Positions 1 through 9,119 of a DNA stretch of 64,000 nucleotides are shown piece after piece. This DNA is from Rhodospirillaceae bacterium. GTDB taxonomy: Bacteria > Pseudomonadota > Alphaproteobacteria > Rhodospirillales > Rhodospirillaceae. Under the pieces are notes generated by a model. The model did not search any database. It was not told the origin of the DNA and saw only the letters and a program-made list of their open reading frames with translations. The translations under genes and the position numbers were made by a program. Each line of letters begins with the position of its first letter. The stretch's first letter is position 1. Location of the stretch: positions 1 to 64,000 of the forward strand of contig JAQWQC010000029.1 in NCBI GenBank assembly GCA_029245025.1, given 5' to 3'.

Positions 1-103
1 AAGTATTAAAGTTTGCTGCAGCAATACTCTGATTGGACAAATTTATAAATCCACTGGCAAAACCAACAGCACCAAGTTTGAGAACTTTTCTTCGATTTAC
101 CAT
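1..103 (-). CDS. Twin-arginine signal fragment of an unknown exported protein (cut by window edge)
   Basis: An ATG at 103-101 on the minus strand opens a frame reading M-V-N-R-R-K-V-L-K-L followed by a Gly/Ala/Phe-rich hydrophobic stretch and an Ala-Ala-Ala segment. This is a typical Tat signal peptide. A purine-rich stretch (AAAGAG) sits just upstream and could be its ribosome binding site. Only 34 residues are inside the window, so the mature protein cannot be identified. It is in the same frame as the aldo/keto reductase upstream with no stop between them. It may therefore be the start of the next gene after a reductase that lost its 3' end, or part of a fusion. Confidence 0.4.
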   Translation of the reverse strand, partial: MVNRRKVLKLGAVGFASGFINLSNQSIAAANFNT

Positions 104-778
104 AGATTTCTCTTTATTATCTTCTCCGGTTTTGAAAAGTATGCTGGCCTCAGCGCTGCGTTCCTCAATGTTGTACTGGAACTGCACGAAATCCAGCTTC
201 TCGTCTTTCATAACAGGCACCAAAGCCTCCTGAGCCCCCGGTCGCCAATGTGTGACACCGATGTAGCGATATCGGCCGGCTTGTTGCCACTCGCGCATGG
301 TGGCGAGTTTGCGGTCGGTGTCGACTAGGTTGTGGACTTGGATGAGATCGATGTTATCGCTGTGTAGAAGGTCGAACGACGCGTTTAGCTCCTTAAGCCC
401 CTCTTTCTCGCCCTCCTTGCGGACTTTCGTGGCTAAAAACGCCTGATCGCTAAACCCAAAGTCTTTGATCAAATCACCGACAACACCCTCTGAGCCACGG
501 TAAGACGGCGCTGTATCAATGAGCTTTCCCCCGTTCTCCAGAAGCGTTTGGATCACTGTTGAGCGCTGCTTAATAGCGCTCGCATCCGACCGGTCGACAA
601 TGAAAGAACTTGAGGTGCCTAAGCCAATTACCGGCAAAGGTTCGCCAGACGAGGGGATAGGACGCGTAAGCATGGAAGAAGCGGCGTTTACCTGGCTTTT
701 GGCGCCAATTGTCGCGGCTGCGGTCGCGCCAGAGGCGAGTGAGGTGAAAGAGCGGCGGCTCAGGGTCGTCTTATTCAT
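104..778 (-). pseudogene. Tat-type aldo/keto reductase, truncated at the C-terminus
   Basis: The ATG at 778 opens a protein with a twin-arginine signal (SRRSFTSLASG, residues 7-17) and then an aldo/keto reductase barrel. These enzymes reduce carbonyls with NAD(P)H. The catalytic tetrad is present: D88 and Y93 (DTAPSY), K118 (ATK) and H149 (QVHN). Homology runs to about residue 214 (the FQYNIEERSAEASIL region), where a full-length enzyme of this family would continue for roughly 100 more residues. Here the frame changes character and reaches, without a stop, a second Met with its own twin-arginine signal (position 103). The last barrel strands and the NADP-binding C-terminal part are missing. 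This is either a deletion that removed the gene's 3' end or an assembly junction. Because the frame runs off the window edge, no stop codon is seen. Confidence 0.6.
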
Positions 779-867
779 GGATTACCTCAATGGATTAAAC
801 ATATAAAACAATTAGTTAAATATGAATCCTAACAAGTAACATTCAAATTATTAAGCGACGGTTTTCG

Positions 868-1647
868 TTAATTCTCGTCGAGTTCGCACCATACTGGTGT
901 GTGATCCGAAGCCTTTTCCTTGCCACGTGGTCCTTTATCGATCCCTGCACTCTTTAAGCGGTCTGCGGCCTGGGGTGACAGCAGTAAATGATCGATCAGT
1001 AGGCCGTTATCCTTTTGCCAGGCGCCGCGCTGGTAATCCCAATAGGAATACTGGTGTGGCGCGTGGTTGAAACTGCGCAAGGCGTCGGTCAGACCAAGAT
1101 GCTTGATGGCCTGAAAGCGGGATCTGGATTCCGGTTGGACCAAGGCATCATTTGTAAACGCCGCGATGTTGTAAACGTCGTCATCTCTGGGAATGACGTT
1201 GTAATCTCCGCCAAAAATATAGGCTTCGTTAGTTTCTAGGCAATCTTTGACATGGCTGAACAGTCGATCCATCCAGGCTAGCTTGTAGGTGAACTTCTCA
1301 GTGTTTATGGGATTGCCGTTTGGGAGGTATATCGACGCAACCCTTATTGAGCCAAAGACAGTGCCTTCCATATAGCGTGCCTGCACATCGTCATCGTCAC
1401 CGGGCAGGCCGCAGATCACCTCCTCAATCGGCGATTTTGAGAGGATACCAACGCCATTGTAGGTTTTTTGTCCATGGGTTTCGACGTTGTAGCCGAGGTC
1501 TTCGATCTCCATTCTCGGGAATGTTTCGTCGACGGTCTTGATTTCCTGGAGCAGGACCACGTCCGGGACGAATTCTTTGAGCCAAGCTAGGGCGTTGGGC
1601 AGCCGCGCTTTGATGGAATTAACGTTCCAGGTTGCGATTTTGATCAT
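868..1647 (-). CDS. xthA: Exodeoxyribonuclease III (AP endonuclease)
   Basis: This 259-residue protein is a full-length member of the ExoIII/APE exonuclease-endonuclease-phosphatase family. It cuts DNA 5' of abasic sites and degrades duplex DNA 3' to 5' in base excision repair. The N-terminal KIATWNVNSIKARL motif, the metal-binding Glu in LLQEIK (E35), the GDYNV segment in the middle and the C-terminal KASDHTPVW (catalytic Asp-His) are all visible. It begins at ATG 1647. It stands alone between the truncated aldo/keto reductase on the same strand and the divergent TonB receptor, and there is no sign of an operon. Confidence 0.93.
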   Translation of the reverse strand: MIKIATWNVNSIKARLPNALAWLKEFVPDVVLLQEIKTVDETFPRMEIEDLGYNVETHGQKTYNGVGILSKSPIEEVICGLPGDDDDVQARYMEGTVFGSIRVASIYLPNGNPINTEKFTYKLAWMDRLFSHVKDCLETNEAYIFGGDYNVIPRDDDVYNIAAFTNDALVQPESRSRFQAIKHLGLTDALRSFNHAPHQYSYWDYQRGAWQKDNGLLIDHLLLSPQAADRLKSAGIDKGPRGKEKASDHTPVWCELDEN

Positions 1648-1840
1648 GTGGGCTCAGAAGCGTTGAGATTTGTGGACGATCGTCATAGCGCAGGCGTCTG
1701 CTCGGTGGAAGTCGGAGGCCGTTGCAATTCTGCAACAAAGAAAAAAAAACATCTGCCGAATCAGCTAATTCAAGAGGCGAGAGTTTAATTCTATCACTTT
1801 TGCGTGAACAATGGCGCATCATTTTTGGGGAGATTATCAA

Positions 1841-4444
1841 ATGCGCAAAGCGTCAATCATATGTCTGATATCGGGCTTAGTTGCATCCATGGTTTTTACC
1901 ATTGGGCCAAGCGCCTTTGCACCTGCCATCGCTCAACAGATTTCACTTGAAGAAATCGTGGTTACAGCGCGTCAGCGCTCTGAAAGCTTGCAGGAAATCC
2001 CTCTTGCCATCACAGCCTTCTCAGCAGATGACATCAACGCTGCTGGCTTCCAGGATTTCGGTGACCTTGCGCAGCAAACAGCGGGCCTCTCCTTCGAAAC
2101 TCGCATGGCGGGCGTTCGCGCTGGTCGTATTGACTCCTTAATCCGAATTCGTGGAGTTACGGGCGCGGGTGGCACATTTGACCACGTTGCCCCAACATCA
2201 CTGTTCGTTGATGGCATTTTTATGCTGGGAAATTCCAACGTGATCGGTCTTGGCGACCTAGAGCGCGTTGAGGTGATCAAGGGGCCACAGTCTGCCTTCT
2301 TCGGTCGCAACACATTTGCTGGGGCGATCAACTACATCACAAAAAACCCAAGTCTTGAAGAGTTCGAAAATCGGATCACAGCCTCCGCGGGCACATACGA
2401 TAATTTTGATGTCAATGCGTCGTTCAATGGTCCGCTTATTGATGGCAAACTGGGTTTTTCGCTCAATGCTCGCCTCTACAGCAAAGGCGGTGAGTGGACA
2501 GCAACAGATGGCGGCACGCTTGGTGATGAGTCGTCCAAGACAATCTCTGGGGTTCTGTACGGCGAGCCGACCGAAACGTCATCATTCAAGCTGCGCGTTA
2601 TGTATCAAAAAGATGACGATGGTCCCGCAGTAGCACCGTTTATCGGCACGGGAACCTTGGATGCAGCTAACTCCTGTGCAGGCCAATCTTTTGACCGCTT
2701 GGGACCAGATGGTAGTCCAATTACTATTACTCCAGCTCAAAACGGCCTAGCCCCATACTTTTGCGGAGACGTGCCTAAATTTGGCAGCGCGTTTGGCCCT
2801 AGCTTCTCGAGCGAAACCTCACTCTTTCCCCAGTCATTTGCTCAAGAAGGCCGGGTCGGCTTTATCGCTAGTCCGTTCACACTTTTGTTCGGACCGCAGC
2901 CTAACCTCATCACAGAGGCGCTGTTGGATGTCAACTTTATTGACAAGGTGCCGACACTGGATGGCTTTGGTATGGAGCGCTATCAGAAACGTGTTGGGTT
3001 TAACGGCGATGTTGAAATCTTCGGTGGCCACATCTTGACGGTCATCGCGGGCTGGAATCAGTCCGGCGTCAATTTTTTGCGCGATTATGATCGCTTGGAT
3101 GAGTCAGGCTGGTATTCGGTCGACCCAAAATATGGTGAAGATTATAGCGTTGAAGCTCGGATCAATTCACCGGAAGACCAACGCCTCCGTTATATCGCTG
3201 GCGTCACGTACTACGATCAGACTTTCATAACAAGTGGTGCAGGTGGCTTGCTTGCCGCAAACTGCACAGGATCATTGCTATCAGGTGCCTGTGCAACAAG
3301 CGGTCCGGGTGTGTTTACCCTCCCAGCAACTAGTGGCAACGAAGCCAAAGTCTGGGCGGTCTACGGATCCTTCGATTATGACTTTACAGATGAAATCACT
3401 CTGTCTGTCGAAGCGCGTTATTCTGAAGATGAGCGGACAGTCACGGCGTCTGGTTTCTTACTGACAGAAACCTACAAAGAAATCACACCTCGCGTGATTT
3501 TGAGCTACCAACCTTCCGATGACACTAATCTATATGCCCAGTTCTCTAAGGGTATTCTTCCTGGTGTAACCAACGGACTCGTTGCGACCTGTAGCCCCAA
3601 TGAATTCTTGGTTCCGTATATTTCTCAAATTACTGGATTGCCGTCGACGGCGTCAGAATGTGATCAGTTTGCGTCGCAAACGCCAGGCGGTGAGCTTCTT
3701 GCTTCCACACCAACTCAAACACTGACTTCATATGAGTTGGGTTGGAAACAAGTTCTTATGGAGGGACGTGCCCGCTTTAATGCATCGGCCTATTACTATG
3801 AATGGGCAAACGTTCCATTCGGACTAACGGTTAGTTTCTTCCGGGATGATGAAGACCCAGCATTGCGGGATGGTATACCTAACTCGTTCGCCAACTCCCT
3901 GGGTATTCAGGTGTCTGGTAGTCAAGAACTCTATGGACTGGAAATTGAAAGCGGCTATGCAATCTCAGAAAACTGGGATGTTCAGTTCAACTTCAGTTGG
4001 CAGCAAAACAAGTGGACCGACTTTGCAAGTCGTTCGACCATTCAGTCGACTGGACTTGAAAACCTTACTGACCTTGAAGCTACGCGGTATCCTGAATGGC
4101 AGGGCAATCTGTCCACGACCTATACGGATACACTTAACGCTAATTGGGATTGGTTCGCTCGTGCTGACTTTATTTACTCAGGCGAGTACTGGGCCGATAA
4201 CGCAAACCTAATCCGCGGTCCGGACTACTTCCTCACTCACGTGAGGGCTGGTGTCGTCAAGGAAGACTTCCGTCTCGAATTCTACGTTCGTAACCTTTTC
4301 GACACGAAGGCTTGGCTTGGCGCTACACGGGCTATCGACTTTGTCTTTGATGCGGGGAACTTTAACTTTACCCGTTTCCAAGGCATTGCGGTGAACCCAC
4401 AGCAGAAACGTCAGTTCGGTCTGCGTTCGACCATAGACTTCTAA
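1841..4444 (+). CDS. TonB-dependent outer-membrane receptor
   Basis: The 867-residue protein takes up a ligand across the outer membrane using energy from TonB. The start is set at ATG 1841 because GGGGAG lies about 8 nt upstream and a Sec signal peptide follows directly (MRKAS, hydrophobic core, cleavage near A-I-A-Q). An earlier in-frame ATG at 1811 would put extra residues before the signal. After the signal comes a TonB-box-like EEIVVTARQR and a plug domain (about residues 45-170, with RIRGV and a VEVIKGPQS motif). A long beta-barrel follows and ends in a terminal Phe (TIDF), as expected for BAM recognition. The ligand is unknown. The style resembles the large TonB receptor families of alphaproteobacteria that take up complex organics rather than classical siderophore receptors. 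No transporter or regulator is adjacent. A strong terminator follows. Confidence 0.93.
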   Translation: MRKASIICLISGLVASMVFTIGPSAFAPAIAQQISLEEIVVTARQRSESLQEIPLAITAFSADDINAAGFQDFGDLAQQTAGLSFETRMAGVRAGRIDSLIRIRGVTGAGGTFDHVAPTSLFVDGIFMLGNSNVIGLGDLERVEVIKGPQSAFFGRNTFAGAINYITKNPSLEEFENRITASAGTYDNFDVNASFNGPLIDGKLGFSLNARLYSKGGEWTATDGGTLGDESSKTISGVLYGEPTETSSFKLRVMYQKDDDGPAVAPFIGTGTLDAANSCAGQSFDRLGPDGSPITITPAQNGLAPYFCGDVPKFGSAFGPSFSSETSLFPQSFAQEGRVGFIASPFTLLFGPQPNLITEALLDVNFIDKVPTLDGFGMERYQKRVGFNGDVEIFGGHILTVIAGWNQSGVNFLRDYDRLDESGWYSVDPKYGEDYSVEARINSPEDQRLRYIAGVTYYDQTFITSGAGGLLAANCTGSLLSGACATSGPGVFTLPATSGNEAKVWAVYGSFDYDFTDEITLSVEARYSEDERTVTASGFLLTETYKEITPRVILSYQPSDDTNLYAQFSKGILPGVTNGLVATCSPNEFLVPYISQITGLPSTASECDQFASQTPGGELLASTPTQTLTSYELGWKQVLMEGRARFNASAYYYEWANVPFGLTVSFFRDDEDPALRDGIPNSFANSLGIQVSGSQELYGLEIESGYAISENWDVQFNFSWQQNKWTDFASRSTIQSTGLENLTDLEATRYPEWQGNLSTTYTDTLNANWDWFARADFIYSGEYWADNANLIRGPDYFLTHVRAGVVKEDFRLEFYVRNLFDTKAWLGATRAIDFVFDAGNFNFTRFQGIAVNPQQKRQFGLRSTIDF

Positions 4445-4471
4445 GGATCCTTTCACAGGGGGGGGATCCCT

Positions 4472-4512
4472 GCGGGCCCCAGGCTTTTAGCCTCGGGCCC
4501 GTTTCTTTTTTC
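4472..4512 (+). terminator. Rho-independent terminator of the TonB receptor gene
   Basis: A GC-rich stem of about 12 bp with one mismatch (CGGGCCCCAGGC pairing with GCCTCGGGCCCG) closes a TTTTA loop and is followed by TTTCTTTTTT. It begins 28 nt after the receptor stop codon. Confidence 0.85.
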
Positions 4513-4521
4513 AGGATCGCC

Positions 4522-4917
4522 TTGCCCTGTTCAAGGCGCGGGCTACCAAGACGTTCATGCGCGTCTATCTTAATTGCGTTTCTATTGAGTTCTCCAGCGT
4601 TAGCGCAGAGCGATATGTGCGCGCCCTGCACAAATTCAATTGAGCTCAAATTTGCGAGCAAGTTGGCGCAACCGCATTACAATACGGACATATCAATCCA
4701 AGATGTGCGTCAACTCTATACCGTGCGCGGGCAAGGGATCAGCCGAGCCAACGGGCTTAGCTATGCTGAAGTCTCGCTCAATATGTCTGTTGCGATCAGG
4801 TCTGTGCCGCTCCGGCTAAATAGAAAAAGAGGTTCCGCAACCACATGTGGAACTGGCGTTAGGATTGTTGATTCGGAAGGACGCAGCCATGAGGTCGTCC
4901 ACGTAGTCGATCTCTGA
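4522..4917 (+). CDS. Small secreted protein of unknown function, probably truncated
   Basis: A TTG-initiated frame encodes 131 residues. It has a convincing Sec signal peptide (SILIAFLLSSPALA, about residues 15-28), then a C-x-x-C (CAPC, near residue 33) and a segment that looks like real protein (SIQDVRQLYTVRGQG, GLSYAEVSLNMSV). The last 34 codons run antisense through the 3' end of erpA. Their composition there (LNRKRGSATTCGTG) looks accidental. I infer that the native 3' end was lost and the gene now ends inside erpA. The family is not recognised. The start is uncertain because no ATG lies in frame before the signal peptide. Confidence 0.4.
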   Translation: MPCSRRGLPRRSCASILIAFLLSSPALAQSDMCAPCTNSIELKFASKLAQPHYNTDISIQDVRQLYTVRGQGISRANGLSYAEVSLNMSVAIRSVPLRLNRKRGSATTCGTGVRIVDSEGRSHEVVHVVDL

Positions 4918-5163
4918 CCCGCCGAGCAGGTCCAAAGACATATCGTCGATCACCAGCTTAACACGATGAAACTCAAACACTTTGTCGTCATTCGTGGTTT
5001 CAGAATCGAGGCAAAAGCCATAGGAGAATCCCGAACAGCCACCACCGGACACGCTGAGCCGCAGCATCAAGCTGTCATCACCTTCCTCGGTGATCAGGGT
5101 GGTTACTCTGGCAGCCGCGCGTTCGGTAAGAGATACGGCTGGCGTGGGGCTCAGGTTATTCAT
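4816..5163 (-). CDS. erpA: A-type iron-sulfur cluster insertion protein (ErpA/IscA family)
   Basis: This 115-residue HesB/IscA/ErpA-family carrier hands Fe-S clusters to apo-enzymes in the cytoplasm. The three cluster-binding cysteines are present: C43 (GGGCSGF) and C107 and C109 (STCGCGTSF). The start is ATG 5163, giving MNNLSPTPAV. An upstream in-frame start would only add 19 unlike residues. It is divergent from dgt across about 110 bp. ErpA next to a dGTPase-like gene and argS is a well-known alphaproteobacterial neighbourhood. The ErpA name rests on family and context, since IscA and ErpA are not cleanly separable by eye. Confidence 0.88.
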   Translation of the reverse strand: MNNLSPTPAVSLTERAAARVTTLITEEGDDSLMLRLSVSGGGCSGFSYGFCLDSETTNDDKVFEFHRVKLVIDDMSLDLLGGSEIDYVDDLMAASFRINNPNASSTCGCGTSFSI

Positions 5164-5275
5164 CTTCGATCTTTGTCTGGTTGATCCAAAGCAGGGACAA
5201 TCTAGGTCCCTTGGAGCCAATATTCAAGGAAACGCGCAGATTGCTTGATAAAGCGCCCTCCGGTAGGTTCTGGCC

Positions 5276-6469
5276 ATGACCGCGTCTCTCAACTTAGTGC
5301 AGGGCTGTTTAGCGCCAATTGCCGCCGATCCAGCCAAGTCGCGGGGACGGCTCAATCCAGAACCGGAGGCGGAAACCCGGTCCGCTTTTCAGCGAGATCG
5401 AGATCGTATTATTCACTCCAGTGCTTTTCGGCGCCTTAAGTATAAGACGCAGGTTTTCGTGTACCACGAAGGAGACAACTACCGGACACGGCTGACCCAT
5501 AGCCTAGAAGTGGCGCAGATTGCTCGATCTGTGAGCCGGTTTATGGGGCTCAATGAAGATCTCGCTGAAACGCTAGCTTTGTCTCACGATCTTGGTCACA
5601 CCTGTTTTGGTCATGCCGGGGAGGATGCGCTTCAAGAGTGCATGGCGTCCTACAACGGGTTTGACCATAACGCCCAGGCCTTGCGTATTCTGACTAAGCT
5701 GGAACACCGGTACCCAGGTTTCGATGGTCTCAATCTGACGTGGGAAACCCTAGAGGGCTTGGTCAAGCATAATGGGCCTCTGCAAAGGCCAGATGTCGCA
5801 GAGGCTATTCCGCTAGCCGTGACCGAGTACGTTGCACACCACGATCTAGAGCTGGGCAAATTCGCTTCTGCCGAGGCGCAAGTGGCGGCTGTGGCCGACG
5901 ATATCGCCTACAATGCTCACGACATTGATGACGGACTCAATGCTGAATTGTTTTCGCTAGGTGATCTCAAACACCTTCCGTTGGTGGGTCCGGTTGTCAT
6001 CGAGGTTGAACGTGATTTCCCAGACTTGGATGAGTCTCGCCGTGTTCACGAAATTGTACGCCGTCTGATTGGCGTGATGGTGAACGACGTTTATCTTGAG
6101 TCTCAACGGCGAATGGCCTCACTAGCGCCGGGTAGTTTGAAGGATGTTCACGACCTTGACAGGCCCCTGGTGGATTTCTCAGCGGAAATGACGGAGAACG
6201 ATAAAGCCTTGAAGGGTTTTCTATTTCCCAATATGTACCGCCATGATCGCGTCGCCCGCATGACTGAACAAGCCCATCAGGTCGTCCACGATCTCTTCGC
6301 GTTTTTGCATGGCGAGCCTAATCAATTGCCAAGTGGCTGGCATGGACAAATTGATGGGCCTGGGGGCATAAAAACGGCACGGCGCGTAGCAGATTATATT
6401 GCAGGAATGACTGATCGGTTTGCCCTTGCAGAACACACTCGATTGTTTGGACCCGGCTTATCGCCATGA
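5276..6469 (+). CDS. dgt: Deoxyguanosinetriphosphate triphosphohydrolase-like protein
   Basis: The 397-residue HD-domain phosphohydrolase is expected to cleave dNTPs to deoxynucleosides and triphosphate. Metal-binding residues are visible as H75 ([14 protein letters not shown]), the H104-D105 pair ([14 protein letters not shown]) and the later D in [16 protein letters not shown]. The usual family motif is HDLGHPPFGHAGE. Here the two prolines are T and C, a mild deviation. It is the first gene of a rightward run and its stop overlaps argS by 4 bp (ATGA), so the two are translationally coupled. Confidence 0.92.
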   Translation: MTASLNLVQGCLAPIAADPAKSRGRLNPEPEAETRSAFQRDRDRIIHSSAFRRLKYKTQVFVYHEGDNYRTRLTHSLEVAQIARSVSRFMGLNEDLAETLALSHDLGHTCFGHAGEDALQECMASYNGFDHNAQALRILTKLEHRYPGFDGLNLTWETLEGLVKHNGPLQRPDVAEAIPLAVTEYVAHHDLELGKFASAEAQVAAVADDIAYNAHDIDDGLNAELFSLGDLKHLPLVGPVVIEVERDFPDLDESRRVHEIVRRLIGVMVNDVYLESQRRMASLAPGSLKDVHDLDRPLVDFSAEMTENDKALKGFLFPNMYRHDRVARMTEQAHQVVHDLFAFLHGEPNQLPSGWHGQIDGPGGIKTARRVADYIAGMTDRFALAEHTRLFGPGLSP

Positions 6470-8241
6470 ATGTTTTTACAGTCATTAGAAAACAGGTGAT
6501 CGACGCTATTGAGGCCGAAGTTGCTGATGGCGGTTTGCCCGCTGACCTAAAGTTGGATGCTATTACAGCGGAGCTACCTCGTGATGCGTCCCACGGAGAT
6601 GTTTCAACCAACGCGGCGATGGTCCTGGCGAAGCCGGCAAAGATGAAGCCGCGGGATGTCGCGGAAAAAATTGTCGCGCGGGTTTCATACGCTGATGGCA
6701 TCATCTCTGCAGACATCGCTGGTCCCGGGTTTGTCAACCTGCGGCTTGAGCCTTCCATGTGGCAAAGCGTTGTGTCTGATGTGCTGAACTTAGGGGTCAC
6801 CTATGGTGACAGTGAGTTGGGTGGCCAGACACCCGTCAATGTCGAATACGTATCGGCGAACCCAACAGGCCCGCTGCATGTCGGTCATGCCAGAGGTGCT
6901 GTCTTTGGCGATGCTTTGGCCGCACTTCTGGCCAAAGCTGGCTACGCGGTTACTAAGGAATTTTACGTCAATGATGCGGGCGCCCAGGTGGAATCCTTGG
7001 CGCGGGCTATGCATTTTCGGTACCTAGAAGCGCTTGGCAAAAAGAGTGCCGAGGATTTTGCCACAGCGGCTGAAGCTGGTGAGGTCGAATACGCAGGTGA
7101 TTATCTGAAAGACGCGGCTGGTGTTCTCGCAAGTCGAGACGGGGACAAGTGGGCTGGCTTGTCAGAAGATGAATGGTTGGTTCCATTGCGTAACTTTTCC
7201 ATTGCTTCGATGTTGGACATGATCCGTGAAGATTTAGCCGCATTGGGCATCGCGCATGACGTCTTTACCTCCGAGCGTGCCTTGGTGGATGCTGGCCAAG
7301 TGGATCGGGCCATCGCCGATCTAGAGAAAGACGGGTTGGTCTACACAGGAACATTGGCGCCACCTAAAGGCAAAAAACCAGACGACTGGGAGCCGCGCCC
7401 GCAATTGCTGTTTAAGGCGAGTGAGTTTGGTGACGATATCGACCGACCGTTTAAAAAGTCGGACGGGTCTTGGACCTACTTTGCATCAGATGTCGCTTAT
7501 CATCGCGATAAGTTTGATCGAGGCTTTGCTGAGATGATCGATGTTTGGGGCGCGGATCACGGCGGCTATGTGAAGCGTATGCAAGCCGGCGTGAAGGCTT
7601 TGTCGTCAGATAAGGGTGCGCTAGACGTTAAAATCTGCCAGTTGGTCAAGCTGTTCGACAATGGTGAGCCTGTCACAATGTCTAAGCGTGCCGGCAAGTT
7701 TGTGACGTTGCGTGATCTGATAGATGCTGTCGGTAAAGACGTTGTGCGCTTCATCATGCTGACCCGAAAGAATGATGCTCCGCTCGATTTCGATTTCGCC
7801 AAGGTAACTGAGAAATCACGTGATAACCCGGTATTCTATGTTCAGTACGCCCACGCGCGGATTCATTCGGTGTTTCGTCACGCGGCAGAAGTGCTTCCTG
7901 GCCAAGATTTATCCGATGATGCTCTGGCGACTGCTGACTTATCCTTGTGCTCAGATTCGGATGAGTTGGCAATGATGCGTTCCATCTCCTTATGGCCCAG
8001 AACGATTGACGCAGCGGCGGTAGCACATGAACCCCATCGCATTGCGTTTTATCTCTATGATCTGGCCGCCCAGCTCCACGCCTTGTGGAATCGAGGCAAT
8101 GACGATGCTGAAATGCGTTTCTTGCTGCCAGATCAACCTGAGCGGTCATTGGCAAGGCTTGCGCTTGTTCGGTCGGTTGCGGTGGTGATAGCGTCTGGTT
8201 TGGATGTGTTTGGCGTTAAGCCACTAAAGGAGATGCGATGA
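6466..8241 (+). CDS. argS: Arginyl-tRNA synthetase
   Basis: The 591-residue class I synthetase attaches arginine to tRNA-Arg. The HIGH motif is HVGH (residues 138-141, after ANPTGPL). The KMSKS counterpart is around [10 protein letters not shown]. The N-terminal additional domain and the C-terminal anticodon-binding helical domain (DALRALYDLAAQ-like region near [13 protein letters not shown]) are complete. It overlaps dgt upstream and the SPOR gene downstream by 4 bp each. Confidence 0.96.
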   Translation: MNVFTVIRKQVIDAIEAEVADGGLPADLKLDAITAELPRDASHGDVSTNAAMVLAKPAKMKPRDVAEKIVARVSYADGIISADIAGPGFVNLRLEPSMWQSVVSDVLNLGVTYGDSELGGQTPVNVEYVSANPTGPLHVGHARGAVFGDALAALLAKAGYAVTKEFYVNDAGAQVESLARAMHFRYLEALGKKSAEDFATAAEAGEVEYAGDYLKDAAGVLASRDGDKWAGLSEDEWLVPLRNFSIASMLDMIREDLAALGIAHDVFTSERALVDAGQVDRAIADLEKDGLVYTGTLAPPKGKKPDDWEPRPQLLFKASEFGDDIDRPFKKSDGSWTYFASDVAYHRDKFDRGFAEMIDVWGADHGGYVKRMQAGVKALSSDKGALDVKICQLVKLFDNGEPVTMSKRAGKFVTLRDLIDAVGKDVVRFIMLTRKNDAPLDFDFAKVTEKSRDNPVFYVQYAHARIHSVFRHAAEVLPGQDLSDDALATADLSLCSDSDELAMMRSISLWPRTIDAAAVAHEPHRIAFYLYDLAAQLHALWNRGNDDAEMRFLLPDQPERSLARLALVRSVAVVIASGLDVFGVKPLKEMR

Positions 8242-9119
8242 CGGCCCATCTAGAGCATTTTTTACGGCAGCCGTTGCGCCAAGGTTCCGGTAAAGATGAC
8301 GGTGGAGGATCGTTCACAGGTCCTGTCTTTGATGCTGAATATTATGGCCGCGACCAAGCCGGCGGTAGAGCTCGGACAATTGGGTTGGTGGTTGGTGTCG
8401 TCGCAGGGGCGGTTATAGCCGGTTTTGCCGCTTGGACTGTATTTGGGCCGGGTAGCGAAATAGAAGGCGGCCGGACACCATTGATTGTCGCAGAACCGGA
8501 ACCTTACAAGGTTCGGCCGAAAGACCCTGGCGGGATGCAAGTCGAAAACCAAGACAAGTTGGTTTATGGGCGTATCGGCGGCGCATTTATAGCCCCTGAA
8601 GCGGAAAATATTTTACCTCCACCAGAAACCCCAAAAATACCTGAGCCGGTTATTGCTATAGCGCCGACGTCAGAACCGGCGCTGGCAGTTGCGGTTGAGC
8701 CACCACCTGCATCTCTTGCTGCGGCGCGACTAGGGTCGCCTGCGCCTGTTCTGACAACAGAACCGGCAAGCAATGCTCCAGAGCCCGCACCTGCACAATC
8801 AGCCATCGCCGCGGCTCCAAAAAAACCACCAGGGCAGACCCTTGAGAGCATAGTCGCAGCCTTGTCTGGCGACTATTTGATTCAGATTGCGGCGTTGAGG
8901 TCCGAGGAAGCGGCAGAAGGGGAATGGAAGCGAGTGAGGTCCCGCCACGCTAATCTTCTAGGCAGCTATAGCCAGGAAATCGTCAGGGTTGACCTTGGTG
9001 TGCGCGGGATTTTCTATCGCCTCAGGGCCGGACCTCTTAAAGACCGTGGGTCTGCAGAGAAATTATGCGAGTCTTTGGCCGCAGAGAACGTGGGGTGCCT
9101 GGTTGTCCGCAACGAATAG
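8238..9119 (+). CDS. SPOR-domain inner-membrane protein
   Basis: This 293-residue single-pass protein has a cytoplasmic N-terminus of about 45 residues and a membrane helix at about 47-69 ([19 protein letters not shown]). A long Pro/Ala/Glu-rich periplasmic linker follows to about residue 200. The C-terminal SPOR domain (starting near [14 protein letters not shown]) ends in [15 protein letters not shown] domains bind denuded glycan strands at septa, so a role in division or peptidoglycan remodelling is likely. A SPOR gene directly after argS and before nagZ is the usual alphaproteobacterial arrangement. Confidence 0.9.
   Translation: MTAHLEHFLRQPLRQGSGKDDGGGSFTGPVFDAEYYGRDQAGGRARTIGLVVGVVAGAVIAGFAAWTVFGPGSEIEGGRTPLIVAEPEPYKVRPKDPGGMQVENQDKLVYGRIGGAFIAPEAENILPPPETPKIPEPVIAIAPTSEPALAVAVEPPPASLAAARLGSPAPVLTTEPASNAPEPAPAQSAIAAAPKKPPGQTLESIVAALSGDYLIQIAALRSEEAAEGEWKRVRSRHANLLGSYSQEIVRVDLGVRGIFYRLRAGPLKDRGSAEKLCESLAAENVGCLVVRNE

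Noticed and set aside
1619-1840. Leftward 73-codon frame upstream of xthA
   Set aside because: It overlaps the xthA start, lacks a ribosome binding site and has no recognisable content. The region more likely holds the promoters for xthA and the TonB receptor.
4445-4470. Two GGATCC sites and a G-run after the TonB receptor gene
   Set aside because: Short and common; the real terminator is the GC hairpin just downstream.
8262-8851. Open frames antisense to the SPOR protein
   Set aside because: They mirror its Pro/Ala-rich linker and have Ser/Gly/Ala-biased content typical of shadow frames.
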